Assembly: GCA_041071465.1 (NCBI GenBank)
Contig: CP163498.1
Location: 3,056,001 to 3,120,000 of the forward strand
Reading direction: 5' to 3'
Length of the DNA: 64,000 nt
Origin: Pseudomonas putida
GTDB taxonomy: Bacteria; Pseudomonadota; Gammaproteobacteria; Pseudomonadales; Pseudomonadaceae
The position numbers were made by a program, and so were the translations under genes. The notes under the pieces are model-generated. The model had not been told where the DNA came from and did not search any database. It saw nothing but the letters and a program-made list of their open reading frames with translations. Positions 1 through 8,191 of this stretch are shown here, one piece after another; the stretch's first letter is position 1; each line of letters starts with the position of its first letter.

Positions 1-434
1 AGGTCGATGGTGGCGACCATCGAGCCGCCGGTGGCCAGCATCGGGTCGATGATCAGGGCCAGGCGCTGGTTGATGTCCGGCGCGAGCTTTTCCAGGTAGG
101 TGTGGGCTTCGAGGGTTTCTTCGTTACGGGCAACACCGACGGCGCTGACCTTCGCCCCAGGGATCAGGCTGAGCACGCCGTCGAGCATGCCGATGCCGGC
201 GCGCAGGATCGGTACTACAGTAATCTTCTTGCCGGCGATTTTTTCAACCGAGACCTTGCCACACCAGCCATCGATCTCGTAGGTTTCGAGGGGCAGGTCC
301 TGGGTGGCTTCATACGTCAGGAGCGCGCCGACTTCCTGGGCGAGTTCGCGAAAATTCTTGGTGCTGATATCGGCACGGCGCATCAGGCCGAGCTTGTGGC
401 GGATCAGCGGATGGCGGATCTCACGAGTGGGCAT
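1..434 (-). CDS. upp: Uracil phosphoribosyltransferase, 3' end cut by window edge
   Basis: Converts uracil and PRPP to UMP in pyrimidine salvage, in the cytosol. The reverse strand reads [19 protein letters not shown] from the ATG at 434, the typical Upp amino terminus. Further in are the segments [11 protein letters not shown] (PRPP/uracil site region) and [12 protein letters not shown] (the PRPP-binding loop). About 145 codons are visible of the usual 210 or so, and the rest lies left of the window. It is divergent from hpt, and the two share the 162-bp spacer 435-596. Uracil permease commonly follows upp in pseudomonads, so it may lie off the left edge; that is inference. Confidence 0.95.
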   Translation of the reverse strand, partial: MPTREIRHPLIRHKLGLMRRADISTKNFRELAQEVGALLTYEATQDLPLETYEIDGWCGKVSVEKIAGKKITVVPILRAGIGMLDGVLSLIPGAKVSAVGVARNEETLEAHTYLEKLAPDINQRLALIIDPMLATGGSMVATID

Positions 435-596
435 AGGGGGGCTCCGAAAGGCGGGCAAAAAAACCGCGCTAGATTAATCTATTCAGCCTGTGCTGTCGTC
501 TGGTCATTCTGGACGTTAGTCCATAAATGCTTGATCTGTGACGAGCGGATGCGTACCTTTGCCCGCTTTTCCAAAATGCACCCCCCGGAGAGCGCC

Positions 597-1154
597 ATGT
601 CCGCCGATCTCGAGCATATCCGTCAAGTCATGCGTGAAGCTGACTGCCTGTACACCGAAGCCGAAGTCGAAGCGGCCATCGCCAATGTCGGCGAGCAAAT
701 CTGCAAGGACCTGCACGACAAGAACCCCGTGGTGTTCTGCGTGATGAACGGCGGCCTGATCTTCTCCGGCAAACTGCTGACCCACCTGCAGTTCCCGCTG
801 GAAGCCTCGTACCTGCATGCCACTCGTTACCGCAACCAGACCAGCGGCGGTGAGCTGTTCTGGAAGGCCAAGCCGGAAGTCTCTTTCATCGATCGCGACG
901 TACTGATCGTCGACGACATCCTCGACGAGGGCCACACCCTCAGCGCCATCATCGAGTTCTGCAAGCATGCCGGCGCGCGCTCGGTGTACACCGCAGTGCT
1001 GATCGACAAGGATCACGACCGCAAGGCCAGCCCGGACCTCAAAGCCAACTACGTAGGCCTGCCTTGTGTCGATCGCTACATCTTCGGCTATGGCATGGAC
1101 TACAAAGGTTACTGGCGCAACGCTAACGGCATCTTCGCCGTAAAGGGGCTGTGA
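597..1154 (+). CDS. hpt: Hypoxanthine-guanine phosphoribosyltransferase
   Basis: Salvages hypoxanthine and guanine with PRPP to IMP and GMP, in the cytosol. The 185-residue product starts at ATG 597, preceded by a GGAG element. The open frame runs further upstream, but that part has no family similarity. The PRPP-binding signature VLIVDDILDEGHTL lies at about residues 102-115, and the RYIFGYGMDYKGYWRN segment near the C terminus is typical of this family. Two bases separate its stop from the WbuC cupin gene, so the two are probably co-transcribed. Family assignment is firm. The relative preference for hypoxanthine or guanine cannot be read from the sequence. Confidence 0.95.
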   Translation: MSADLEHIRQVMREADCLYTEAEVEAAIANVGEQICKDLHDKNPVVFCVMNGGLIFSGKLLTHLQFPLEASYLHATRYRNQTSGGELFWKAKPEVSFIDRDVLIVDDILDEGHTLSAIIEFCKHAGARSVYTAVLIDKDHDRKASPDLKANYVGLPCVDRYIFGYGMDYKGYWRNANGIFAVKGL

Positions 1155-1156
1155 CC

Positions 1157-1630
1157 ATGCGCCAGCCTGCGTTCATCGACCAATCGCTGTTCGCCGGGCT
1201 GGCCGAAAAGGCTGCTGCCAACCCGCGTGGGCGGCAGCACCACAACTTCCATGAAATGGAAGATCCTTGCCACCGCATGGCGGTCGGGCTGCAGCCGAGC
1301 ACCTACATTCCACCGCACCGCCACCTGAGCGACGACAAGGCGGAGACCTTGCTCGTGCTCAAGGGGCGCTTCGGCCTGTTGATCTTCGACGAGCAGGGCG
1401 CCGTGACCGACAAGCGGGTGCTGCAAGCGGGTGGCGACTGTCTGGGTGTGGACCTGGCGCCCGGTACCTACCATGGGTTGGTGGTGCTGGAGCCGGACAG
1501 CATCCTGTTCGAATGCAAGGCCGGCCCATACCGGCCGGTGGGCGAAGGTGAACATGCACACTGGGCGCCACGTGAAGGCGAAGACGGCGTCGCCCAATAC
1601 CAGGCCTGGATGCTTGCGCAGTTCGATTGA
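1157..1630 (+). CDS. WbuC-family cupin-fold metalloprotein
   Basis: A single-domain cupin of 157 residues. The motif PPHRHLSDDKAE (about residues 52-63) supplies the HxH and Glu of the first cupin box. A later His in GTYHGLVV (about residue 111) would complete a metal site. WbuC homologues occur in O-antigen clusters, and standalone copies also occur in pseudomonads; the reaction is not established. A GTG at 1151 is in frame but overlaps the hpt stop, so ATG 1157 is preferred. It sits directly behind hpt, which does not reveal a shared pathway. Confidence 0.85.
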   Translation: MRQPAFIDQSLFAGLAEKAAANPRGRQHHNFHEMEDPCHRMAVGLQPSTYIPPHRHLSDDKAETLLVLKGRFGLLIFDEQGAVTDKRVLQAGGDCLGVDLAPGTYHGLVVLEPDSILFECKAGPYRPVGEGEHAHWAPREGEDGVAQYQAWMLAQFD

Positions 1631-1681
1631 TGTTGCTTGTACCCGGCATGCTAGAGTGCTCCTTCATACAAGGAGCCTCAC

Positions 1682-2152
1682 ATGCGTGCGATTCTTCCCC
1701 TCCTGCTGGCCGTCAGCCTGCCACTCGCCGCCGCACCACTGCACAGCCAGTTCCTGCCACCCGATGATCAGTCCCTGCGCCAGGAAGCACCGACCAGCCA
1801 GCAATTGCTGCAAGTGACCGACTATTCGGTGGTCGTAGGTGCCCAGCGCCAGTCCGACCAGCAACCGATCCCGATCACCTCGTCGTTGCAGGTGCGCCTG
1901 AAGGGCAAACCGCTGAGCAAGGGCGCGACCATCGCTCAGGTGCTGCTGACCTTCGACGGTGAAGCCGCCAAGAGCCTTAAAAAGCCCGTGTATGACGAAA
2001 AAAGCCGCACCTTGAGCCTGAATTACCCGGTTAGCGATTACCGCGTAATCATGGACCTGTTGCGCAACGAAACCCTGTACGTGCAATTTCTCACCTACGG
2101 CAACGGCCACATCTGGGCCGACCTGCACACCGGTACCGTACGTACGCGTTGA
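1682..2152 (+). CDS. Conserved secreted protein of unknown function
   Basis: A 156-residue protein with a clear signal peptide (residues 1 to about 18, ending in LPLAAA), so probably periplasmic. The mature part is polar with beta-like segments and has no catalytic motif that I recognise. A GGAG ribosome site lies just before ATG 1682. It sits between the WbuC gene and a PA4642-like gene, in a small conserved block that I remember between hpt and mqo in other pseudomonads. No function is proposed. Confidence 0.8.
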   Translation: MRAILPLLLAVSLPLAAAPLHSQFLPPDDQSLRQEAPTSQQLLQVTDYSVVVGAQRQSDQQPIPITSSLQVRLKGKPLSKGATIAQVLLTFDGEAAKSLKKPVYDEKSRTLSLNYPVSDYRVIMDLLRNETLYVQFLTYGNGHIWADLHTGTVRTR

Positions 2153-2219
2153 GGCGCGTAGCCTGCGGGGGTAAACTGCCGGCCTTCGAAATTCCGTGAT
2201 GGTCCAGTTGGAGTCGGCA

Positions 2220-2510
2220 ATGCGTAAAGACAAGAAACAGGTAATCGGTGACGAAATCAGCGACGACTACATCAAGTCGTTCCTTCAGTTCGAGCCGGCC
2301 GATGGTGTGACCTCGCCGTCGGCGCACAAGCTGGTCAAAGCCTACCGTGGCCTGCGCGTCGACGATTTCGAGCGATTTGTCGGTTTCTTCGTCGAAGCAG
2401 GCCTGGACTTGGATGGCAAGGACGAGCACGGCAAAACCTTCGTCGAGCAGATTGCCGACCAGCGCAATGCACCTGAGTACATCGAGATTATCGACAACGC
2501 CCGCGGCTGA
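2220..2510 (+). CDS. PA4642-family small conserved protein
   Basis: A 96-residue acidic cytosolic protein without signal peptide or membrane segment. It matches my memory of the PA4642 family, including the stretches VIGDEISDDYIKSFLQFEP and FFVEAGLDLDGKDEHG. The latter resembles an ankyrin-like turn, but only one repeat unit is visible. The start at ATG 2220 follows TTGGAGTCGGCA, with GGAG at 7-8 nt spacing. The gene is followed at once by a bidirectional terminator shared with mqo. Function unknown. Confidence 0.85.
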   Translation: MRKDKKQVIGDEISDDYIKSFLQFEPADGVTSPSAHKLVKAYRGLRVDDFERFVGFFVEAGLDLDGKDEHGKTFVEQIADQRNAPEYIEIIDNARG

Positions 2511-2525
2511 CCAAGGTCCAGCCAC

Positions 2526-2552
2526 AAAAAAACGCCCCGAGGGGCGTTTTTT
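2526..2552. terminator. Bidirectional intrinsic terminator between PA4642-like gene and mqo
   Basis: The stem AACGCCCC/GGGGCGTT around a GA loop is flanked by an A-run on the left and a T-run on the right. It can therefore stop transcription from both convergent genes. Confidence 0.9.
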
Positions 2553-2566
2553 CGTTACCGGGCGGA

Positions 2567-4075
2567 TCAGGCGTAATGCTTGGCTGCCGGGCTGCTTTCT
2601 ACCAGCTCCAGCGCCACGTCGTTGTCGGCGCTGATCTTGTGGTACAGGGCGGCATCGGTTGCCAGGGTCTTCTCGCGAGCCGGGAAGATTTCTTTGAGCT
2701 TGGCAGCCCAGGCACCCTTGGCCTGCTCGGGGAAGCAGCGCTCGATCAGTTCCAGCATGATCGACACGGTCACCGAGGCACCCGGCGATGCGCCGAGCAG
2801 CGCGGCCAGGCTGCCGTCCTGGGCCGAGACCAGCTCGGTACCAAACTGCAGCACGCCGCCTTTTTTCGGGTCTTTCTTGATGATCTGCACGCGCTGGCCA
2901 GCCACTTCCAGGCGCCAGTCTTCGGCCTTGGCCTGTGGATAGAAGCGACGCAGGGCTTCCAGGCGCTGCTCCATCGACTGCATCACTTCGCTGACCAGGT
3001 ACTTGGTCAGGTCCATGTTGTCGCGGGCCACGGCCAGCATCGGGCCGATGTTGCCCATGCGCACCGAGAGCGGCAGGTCCATCAGCGAACCGTGCTTGAG
3101 GAACTTGGTGGTGAAGCCGGCATAGGGGCCGAACAGCAGCGAAGTCTTGCCGTCCACTACGCGGGTGTCCAAGTGCGGAACTGACATCGGCGGGGCACCT
3201 ACGGCGGCCTGGCTGTACACTTTGGCCTGGTGCTGCTTGACGATTTCCGGGTTGTCGCAGCGCAGCCACTGGCCGCTGACCGGGAAGCCGCCGAAGCCTT
3301 TGCTTTCCGGGATGCCGGACAATTGCAGCAGCGGCAGGGCCGCGCCGCCAGCACCGAGGAAGACGAAGCGGGCGTCGACTTCACGGCTGCCGCCGCTGTT
3401 GACGTCCTTGATGCTCACGGTCCAGCCGCTGCCATTACGGCGCAGGCCGACAACCTTCTTGCTGTATTTGACCTGCGCGTCCGGCGAGTCACCCAGCAGT
3501 TTGAGCAGCTTGTTGGTCAGTGCCCCGAAGTTCACGTCGGTGCCTTTGGCCACGCGGGTAGCGGCGATGTGCTGGTCGGCCGGGCGGCCAGGCATCATCA
3601 GCGGCATCCAGTCGTTCATCACGGCCTTGTCTTCGGTGTATTCCATCTCATGGAAGGCGTGGTGCTGCTTGAGCAGCTCGAAGCGCTTCTTGAGGAAGGA
3701 AACACCCTTGTCACCCTCGACGTAGCTCAGGTGTGGGACAGGGTTGATGAAAGCACGCGCCGAGCCGAAGTTGCCCTTCTTGCTCAGGTAGGCCCAGAAC
3801 TGGCGCGAAACCTCGAACTGGGTGTTGATGTGCACGGCCTTCTTGATGTCGATGCTGCCATCGGCGGCCTGCGGCGTGTAGTTCAGCTCGCACAGGCCGG
3901 CGTGGCCGGTGCCTGCGTTGTTCCAGGGGTTGGAGCTTTCCGCGGCTCCGGAGTCCATCGCCTCGACGACCTCAAGCTTCAGGGTCGGGTCAAGCTCCTT
4001 GAGCAGTACGGCCAGGGTGGCACTCATGATGCCCGCGCCTACCAGTACCACATCAACCGATTCGTTCTGCGCCAT
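2567..4075 (-). CDS. mqo: Malate:quinone oxidoreductase
   Basis: A membrane-associated FAD enzyme that oxidises malate to oxaloacetate and passes electrons to quinone, in the TCA cycle. The product has 502 residues, the usual length. It opens with the dinucleotide-binding fold [14 protein letters not shown] (about residues 10-23). It also contains [20 protein letters not shown] and, near the C terminus, LLGASPGAS, which are typical of Mqo. The start is ATG 4075, and a promoter would lie in the 600-bp spacer 4076-4674. Pseudomonads often carry more than one mqo paralogue; this is the copy I associate with the upp-hpt neighbourhood. Confidence 0.95.
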   Translation of the reverse strand: MAQNESVDVVLVGAGIMSATLAVLLKELDPTLKLEVVEAMDSGAAESSNPWNNAGTGHAGLCELNYTPQAADGSIDIKKAVHINTQFEVSRQFWAYLSKKGNFGSARAFINPVPHLSYVEGDKGVSFLKKRFELLKQHHAFHEMEYTEDKAVMNDWMPLMMPGRPADQHIAATRVAKGTDVNFGALTNKLLKLLGDSPDAQVKYSKKVVGLRRNGSGWTVSIKDVNSGGSREVDARFVFLGAGGAALPLLQLSGIPESKGFGGFPVSGQWLRCDNPEIVKQHQAKVYSQAAVGAPPMSVPHLDTRVVDGKTSLLFGPYAGFTTKFLKHGSLMDLPLSVRMGNIGPMLAVARDNMDLTKYLVSEVMQSMEQRLEALRRFYPQAKAEDWRLEVAGQRVQIIKKDPKKGGVLQFGTELVSAQDGSLAALLGASPGASVTVSIMLELIERCFPEQAKGAWAAKLKEIFPAREKTLATDAALYHKISADNDVALELVESSPAAKHYA

Positions 4076-4674
4076 TTAACGCGTCTCCACAATCTACAGC
4101 TACCTAATTGACAGCATAGGACCTGGGTTTGCCAGGGTCGCCATGTCCGACTTTTCGCAGTTCTTGCAACTTCCGCGGACACCGCCAATCAGTCTTCGGG
4201 TTCGTGTATTGAACGCCGTTTGCCACAGGTGCGGCAATTCGACTTATGGTCAAGGTGTCGTGCGTGCGTTATGGAACGGTTCAGACACTCATACGGGATG
4301 AGCGCATTTGCCGCCTGTTCAGGGCTGTTCGGGACACATCTGCCGCTTTTGCACATGCCAGACTGTTCATTTGCTCGCCACACTCTTGTGAAGTTGTGAA
4401 AACCGTTTTTTCACGCTCTTTTGGAGACGTGAACCTCAAAAGGGGACTGCGCGATGGCAACCCGCAGGTTCATGCAGTGTGAAGGGCCGGAAAAGCAGGC
4501 ACGACAGCCGATGCAAGACCTGAGTGGAAGGCTCTCTGTGGGCGAAGCGGTGAAGTTGCCGGGTCAATCGGCGAGTGCGGGGCCCGATCAGGAGACGTCC
4601 TTATAATCGGGGGGAGATTATAGCGATGTCGCGGGCAGAAATGTCGCCATTCGTGGTTTTTATTGCAGCGTTTG
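4076..4674. other. Long intergenic region upstream of mqo
   Basis: About 600 bases without a confident gene. It must carry the mqo promoter on the minus strand. Visible elements are an imperfect hairpin near 4121-4140 and a short plus-strand ORF (4454-4606) behind a good ribosome site. There is also a perfect 7-bp inverted repeat, TATAATC/GATTATA, at 4602-4608 and 4616-4622, whose two arms each resemble a -10 box. A small RNA gene here is possible but no family is recognised. Confidence 0.5.
4454..4606 (+). CDS. Possible 50-residue small protein
   Basis: The reading frame starts at ATG 4454 with AAAGGGGA seven bases upstream and encodes 50 residues (MATRRFMQCEGPEKQ..., ending in PDQETSL). 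It has no hydrophobic segment. The stop TAA overlaps the left arm of the TATAATC inverted repeat. Only the ribosome site argues for translation; homology was not testable here. It could equally be part of an untranslated RNA. Confidence 0.25.
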   Translation: MATRRFMQCEGPEKQARQPMQDLSGRLSVGEAVKLPGQSASAGPDQETSL

Positions 4675-4908
4675 TCAGGCCGCGAGGAGGCGTTGATGCC
4701 AACGGCGGCTTGCACGCGCGCAAACACGGGCGTCGGCGGGCAGCTCGCGGCCCAGCCAGGCCAGCTGAATTTCACCGACCTGGACCCAGCCGCTGCCGCT
4801 TGGCGCCTGGCTGCATTGCTTGAAGGCCAGGCATTTGCCTTGGGCGTCGAGGCGGGCGTAGGCGTTGTGGCGCGGGCGTTGGAAGAGCAGAGTCCAGAGC
4901 GAGGCCAT
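4675..4908 (-). CDS. Small conserved hypothetical protein
   Basis: A 77-residue basic protein starting at ATG 4908, with AAGGA about eight bases upstream on the minus strand. The sequence includes MASLWTLLFQRPRHNAYARL and two tryptophan-centred motifs (GSGWVQVGEIQLAWLG). There is no signal peptide or membrane helix. It reads like a conserved small pseudomonad protein, but I do not recognise a named family. Longer minus-strand frames over the same region lack a ribosome site. The inverted repeat at 4602-4622 lies downstream of its stop. Confidence 0.55.
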   Translation of the reverse strand: MASLWTLLFQRPRHNAYARLDAQGKCLAFKQCSQAPSGSGWVQVGEIQLAWLGRELPADARVCARASRRWHQRLLAA

Positions 4909-5053
4909 GGCAGTGAGTCCTTTGCGTTAGGGCTTGGCGCAAGGATAAGGGCGTGGCCATGAAACGATTGTGACAAGCGAGGCTGGCCGATGACTGGTCT
5001 GTGCCTGGCTAGGTATACTGTGGGCCTTTGCCGCATTTTCTGGAGAAACGCGC

Positions 5054-5638
5054 ATGTTGCAACGTCTGTTGTTCGGTTTGATCGCCGTGGCCAGCCTCAG
5101 CCTGGTCGGTTGTGCCCACAGCCCGCAACAACTCAACCCGCAACCCACGCTCAAGGCCCAGCTCGCCCCGGTCGGCCATGGCCAGCCAGTGGTGGTCCGG
5201 GTAGTTGATGGCCGCCCATCGCAGTCCCTGGGCACTCGCGGTGGCATGTACCCCGAAACCAGCACCATCAGCGTCAGCGGTAACGACGTGGTGCCCAAGC
5301 TGCAGGCTCAAGCCGAAGCCGCTGTGCGCCTGCTCGGCTTCACCCCGACGGCGAACGCCTACAACGCGCCACAGCTGACCGTGACCCTGGCCGAACTGAA
5401 ATATCAGTCGCCGAAAGACAACCTGTACGTGACCGAGGCCACCATCGGCGCCACCTTCCGTGCCGACGTACGTAACGGCGGTCGCAGCTACAGCGGCCGT
5501 TACGGTGCTTCGCTGGACCAGCGTTTCGGCATGGCGCCGAATCAGGACACCAACACCCAACTGGTGGGCGACGTGCTGAGCGATGCCTTGACCCGCATGT
5601 TCAAGGACCCAACCATTGGGCAGGTGCTGGGCCAGTAA
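5054..5638 (+). CDS. YajG-family lipoprotein
   Basis: A 194-residue lipoprotein. The signal peptide ends in the lipobox LVGC, with the lipidated Cys at residue 20. The body contains VVVRVVDGRPSQSLGTRGG and a C-terminal LVGDVLSDALTRMFKDP, which fit the YajG family of uncharacterised envelope lipoproteins. The start ATG 5054 follows TTCTGGAGAAACGCGC, so GGAG is well placed. A TATACT box at 5014-5019 could be the -10 element. The gene ends at a strong terminator. Confidence 0.85.
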   Translation: MLQRLLFGLIAVASLSLVGCAHSPQQLNPQPTLKAQLAPVGHGQPVVVRVVDGRPSQSLGTRGGMYPETSTISVSGNDVVPKLQAQAEAAVRLLGFTPTANAYNAPQLTVTLAELKYQSPKDNLYVTEATIGATFRADVRNGGRSYSGRYGASLDQRFGMAPNQDTNTQLVGDVLSDALTRMFKDPTIGQVLGQ

Positions 5639-5657
5639 GCGTTTAGGCGCATAAAAG

Positions 5658-5687
5658 AAACCCGCTGCCAGGCAGCGGGTTTTTTTA
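5658..5687 (+). terminator. Intrinsic terminator after the YajG-like gene
   Basis: The stem AAACCCGCTGCC/GGCAGCGGGTTT around a single A is followed by a run of T. The A-run on the left side suggests it may also serve the convergent small gene. Confidence 0.9.
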
Positions 5688-5695
5688 TTGCTGGC

Positions 5696-5902
5696 TCAAG
5701 CTGCTGCAATGTGAAAATCCAGCAAGCTGAAACCAGTCCCGGTATCCACCTCGGGCAAGTCTTCATGCATATGCCCGCCCAGCGCACAGTAGACCAGCCA
5801 CTGGCGGTCCTGCACATTGATGGCAAAACCATCGATCAACGCCTGTTGTTCATCGCTCTGGGCAACGAGGTAGAGGCGGTCCTGGTTTTCGGCGTGCAGC
5901 AT
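5696..5902 (-). CDS. Small conserved hypothetical protein
   Basis: An acidic cytosolic protein of 68 residues if started at ATG 5902, where CGGAG lies about seven bases upstream. An in-frame ATG at 5920 would add six residues but lacks a visible ribosome site. Segments include DRLYLVAQSDEQQALIDGF and HMHEDLPEVDTGTGFSLLDF. There is no membrane segment and no recognised motif. It is convergent with the YajG-like gene across a shared terminator. Function unknown. Confidence 0.65.
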   Translation of the reverse strand: MLHAENQDRLYLVAQSDEQQALIDGFAINVQDRQWLVYCALGGHMHEDLPEVDTGTGFSLLDFHIAAA

Positions 5903-6061
5903 GAACAAGCTCCGGGTCATGAAAGGCCGACAGGGTGGCCTGCTCAGATGACGAGCGGATGACAGATGAAATTTAATGACACTTTGTCGCCCATACCGGG
6001 CGCCGGAGATCGACTTGGGTAGAATGCGGGCCTTTGCCGCTGCTCACACCGAGGTCGCGTG

Positions 6062-6322
6062 ATGTCCTTGCAAGTGCTCTGGGGGTTTTTGGCCGCCCAT
6101 CCCACCAAGTTGATCAACCTGCTGGCGCTGCTGCTGACCTGCCCAGGCGGTTTGCTGCTGCACAGTGCACGGCGACGCGAGGCCGAGACCCGCGAATACA
6201 TGGCTGTGGACGAAGGGGTAGTGGACGCGTTCGACCTGCGGGTGCCGAAGTACTTCTATATTCTCGGTTTTTCGTGCCTGGCGATGGCGTTGTTGCTGTC
6301 CTGGTTCAGTACCTGGGTCTGA
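6062..6322 (+). CDS. Small two-helix membrane protein
   Basis: An 86-residue protein with two hydrophobic segments, at about residues 5-33 (including LINLLALLLTCPGGLLL) and 66-84 (YILGFSCLAMALLLSWF), separated by a charged loop. It is predicted to be an inner-membrane protein. The start ATG 6062 directly follows an in-frame GTG at 6059; GAGG lies upstream of both. A TAGAAT box near 6019 fits a -10 promoter element. It is followed by a REP pair. Function unknown. Confidence 0.7.
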   Translation: MSLQVLWGFLAAHPTKLINLLALLLTCPGGLLLHSARRREAETREYMAVDEGVVDAFDLRVPKYFYILGFSCLAMALLLSWFSTWV

Positions 6323-6330
6323 GAACCATT

Positions 6331-6433
6331 GGGGCCGCTTTGCGGCCCATCGCGACACAAGGCCGCTCCTACAGGAGATCGCGGTCCCCTGTAGGAGCGG
6401 CCTTGTGTCGCGATTGGGCTGCAAAGCAGCCCC
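6331..6433. repeat. REP pair, tail-to-tail
   Basis: Two inverted arms of about 44-45 bp (6331-6374 and 6389-6433) share the core TAGGAGCGGCCTTGTGTCGCG, with a GGGGCCGC-type palindrome at each outer end. In this copy the TAGGAG ends face each other, opposite to the copies at 28.9, 46.2 and 57.3 kb. Confidence 0.9.
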
Positions 6434-6442
6434 GACAATCCT

Positions 6443-7609
6443 TCAGGCCACAGGTGCCTGCTGCTTGACCTGATACTGGTTACGCACCGGCGTCGCATAC
6501 TGCAACACCAGGTATGGCCGCTGCTCTTCAGGGCAGGCATCCAGACGGCGCTGCCATTCTTCCTTGGCTTTTGCCAGCTCATCCGTCGGGAACACCTTCT
6601 CGGCACTCGGCACCTGCAACGCCTCATCCTTGGCATCCCACATCGCATACGCCAGGTAATGCACCGGGAACAGCCGGTAGCCACCCAGAATCTGCCGGTC
6701 GATTTCCGACGCCAGCTGCTTGGTGTCTTCGTGGTATGCGGTCACTGGCGGGGCGAAGTTGATGTGCACCCGGCCCTTGTAGCCGGTAATGCCCTTGGCG
6801 ATGCTGTTGTCGTCCTCGCCTGGCGCCTTCTTGTAGGTACCGGTGGTGGCGCGGATGTACAGCTCGCGGGCCTTGGCCTGGTCACACGGGTCGTATTCGT
6901 AGCTGATCGACACCGGCGTCAGGTTCAGGCTCTGGATCACCGCACCGAACGGCTCGTCCTTGCGGCTCATGTGGAACATCTTGAGGATCGCCGAGTCGGT
7001 GCGGTCGTCACCGTCCTTGGCCCGGCCTTCTGCCTGGGCGATCCAGATCGACGTAGCATCGTTACGGATCGAGTGGTTGATATAGGCCGAAAGCAGCTGG
7101 TAAGCCGCCAGCTTCTCACGCCGGCCGCTGATCGAGCGGTGCACGATGAAGCTCTTGTTCAGGCGCATCATGTCGCTGACAAAGGGCTTTTGCAGCAGGT
7201 TGTCGCCAATGGCGATGCGTGGCGTGGGCAGGCCGGCATGGTACACCGCGTAGTTGACGAAGGCCGGGTCCATGACGATGTCGCGGTGGTTGGCCAGGAA
7301 CAGGTAGGCGGTGCCGGCCTTGAGTTGTTCCACGCCGGAATAGGTAACGCCGTCAGTGGCGCGGTCGATGGTCTGGTCGACGTAATACTCGACTTTGTCC
7401 TGCAGGGTGGAAACGCAGGTGACGCCGGCGAATTCCTTGCGCAGGCGGCGTGCAATCAACGGCTTGAGCAACCAGCCGAGAGCACCAGCCGCACGCGGGA
7501 AGCGGAAGTGGGTGAGGATATCGAGGAATGCCGGGTCGCTGAGCAGGCGTGCCAGAACGGCAGGGACCTCAGCGTCGTCGTACGGTCGGATGGCATCGAA
7601 TTCGCCCAT
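6443..7609 (-). CDS. PlsC-like acyltransferase
   Basis: A 388-residue protein with an acyltransferase domain. The motif LFLANHRDIVMDPAF (about residues 103-117) places the catalytic His in NHRDIVMD, a variant of the usual NHX4D box with the last Asp one position later. It also has FIVHRSISGRREKL and AQAEGRAKDG, matching later acyltransferase blocks (the last resembles the EG-R motif). Transfer of fatty acyl chains to glycerol-phosphate or a related acceptor is likely; the acceptor is unknown. Two adjacent ATG codons (7612 and 7609) follow AAGAGAG. The open frame continues upstream to 7720, but that extension lacks a ribosome site. No membrane anchor is obvious. Confidence 0.8.
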   Translation of the reverse strand: MGEFDAIRPYDDAEVPAVLARLLSDPAFLDILTHFRFPRAAGALGWLLKPLIARRLRKEFAGVTCVSTLQDKVEYYVDQTIDRATDGVTYSGVEQLKAGTAYLFLANHRDIVMDPAFVNYAVYHAGLPTPRIAIGDNLLQKPFVSDMMRLNKSFIVHRSISGRREKLAAYQLLSAYINHSIRNDATSIWIAQAEGRAKDGDDRTDSAILKMFHMSRKDEPFGAVIQSLNLTPVSISYEYDPCDQAKARELYIRATTGTYKKAPGEDDNSIAKGITGYKGRVHINFAPPVTAYHEDTKQLASEIDRQILGGYRLFPVHYLAYAMWDAKDEALQVPSAEKVFPTDELAKAKEEWQRRLDACPEEQRPYLVLQYATPVRNQYQVKQQAPVA

Positions 7610-7733
7610 CATGCTCTCTTGTTGGAAACGGCTAGGGTAATAGGTAGGGGCGGGCTCCGAAAAACGGCTCGGACGCACATAGGCCCTGTAAACAGACCGG
7701 CAATTATACGCATAAGTCACCCCGGAGGCCGCG

Positions 7734-7916
7734 ATGCTGGAAACTGCGATCTACGATTGCCCTTATTGTGGCGAAGAAGTCGAAACCACGGTGGACCTGT
7801 CCGGTGGCGATCAGGAGTACATCGAGGATTGCCAGGTGTGCTGCAAGCCTATCCGTTTCGTGCTGCAGGTGCATGGCGAGGAGTGGATGCTGGATGTCTT
7901 TGGTGAGAATGACTGA
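7734..7916 (+). CDS. CPXCG-motif cysteine-rich small protein
   Basis: A 60-residue protein with two cysteine pairs, DCPYCGEE near the N terminus and DCQVCCKP in the middle, which fit the CPXCG-motif family and a small zinc ribbon. It starts at ATG 7734 behind GGAGG. Its stop overlaps the next gene's ATG by one base (TGATG), so the two are translationally coupled. The biological role is not established for the family. Confidence 0.9.
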   Translation: MLETAIYDCPYCGEEVETTVDLSGGDQEYIEDCQVCCKPIRFVLQVHGEEWMLDVFGEND

Positions 7917-8176
7917 TGCGGCGGATCTACGAACCGGAAAACCTGCTCGAAGCCGAAATGCTGGTCGGTATGCTGGCCAGTGAGGGCGTCGACGTGCAAC
8001 TGGTGGGCCGTGACTTGATGGGCGGTGTGGGCGAGCTGCCGCTGCAAGGGCTGCTGGGGCTTGCGGTGGCCGATGAGCAGGCCGAGTACGCACGGCAACT
8101 GATCGATGCGTACAATGACGCCCAGCCACTGGTTGGCGACGAACCGGAGAGTTTCCCCGGTACCTTGATCTGCTAG
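7916..8176 (+). CDS. DUF2007-domain putative signal-transducing protein
   Basis: An 86-residue protein that begins MRRIYEPENLLEAEMLVGML and continues SEGVDVQLVGRDLMGGVGELP. This is typical of DUF2007, a small alpha/beta domain with some similarity to P-II-like folds. There is no signal peptide. It is translationally coupled to the CPXCG protein upstream, and the SRAP gene follows 15 bp later, so the three probably form one transcript. Function unknown. Confidence 0.85.
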   Translation: MRRIYEPENLLEAEMLVGMLASEGVDVQLVGRDLMGGVGELPLQGLLGLAVADEQAEYARQLIDAYNDAQPLVGDEPESFPGTLIC

Positions 8177-8191
8177 GTTCTGAATTCGCCC

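Noticed and set aside
2091..3269. 392-residue minus-strand frame overlapping mqo
   Set aside because: It runs in another frame of mqo and is Arg/Gly/Pro-rich with no motif; mqo is unambiguous here.
4470..5036. 188-residue minus-strand frame
   Set aside because: Pro/Arg-rich with no ribosome site, and it overlaps the better-supported small gene 4675-4908 in another frame.
7610..7720. N-terminal extension of the acyltransferase
   Set aside because: The extra residues have no family similarity and no ribosome site, while ATG 7609/7612 has AAGAGAG upstream.
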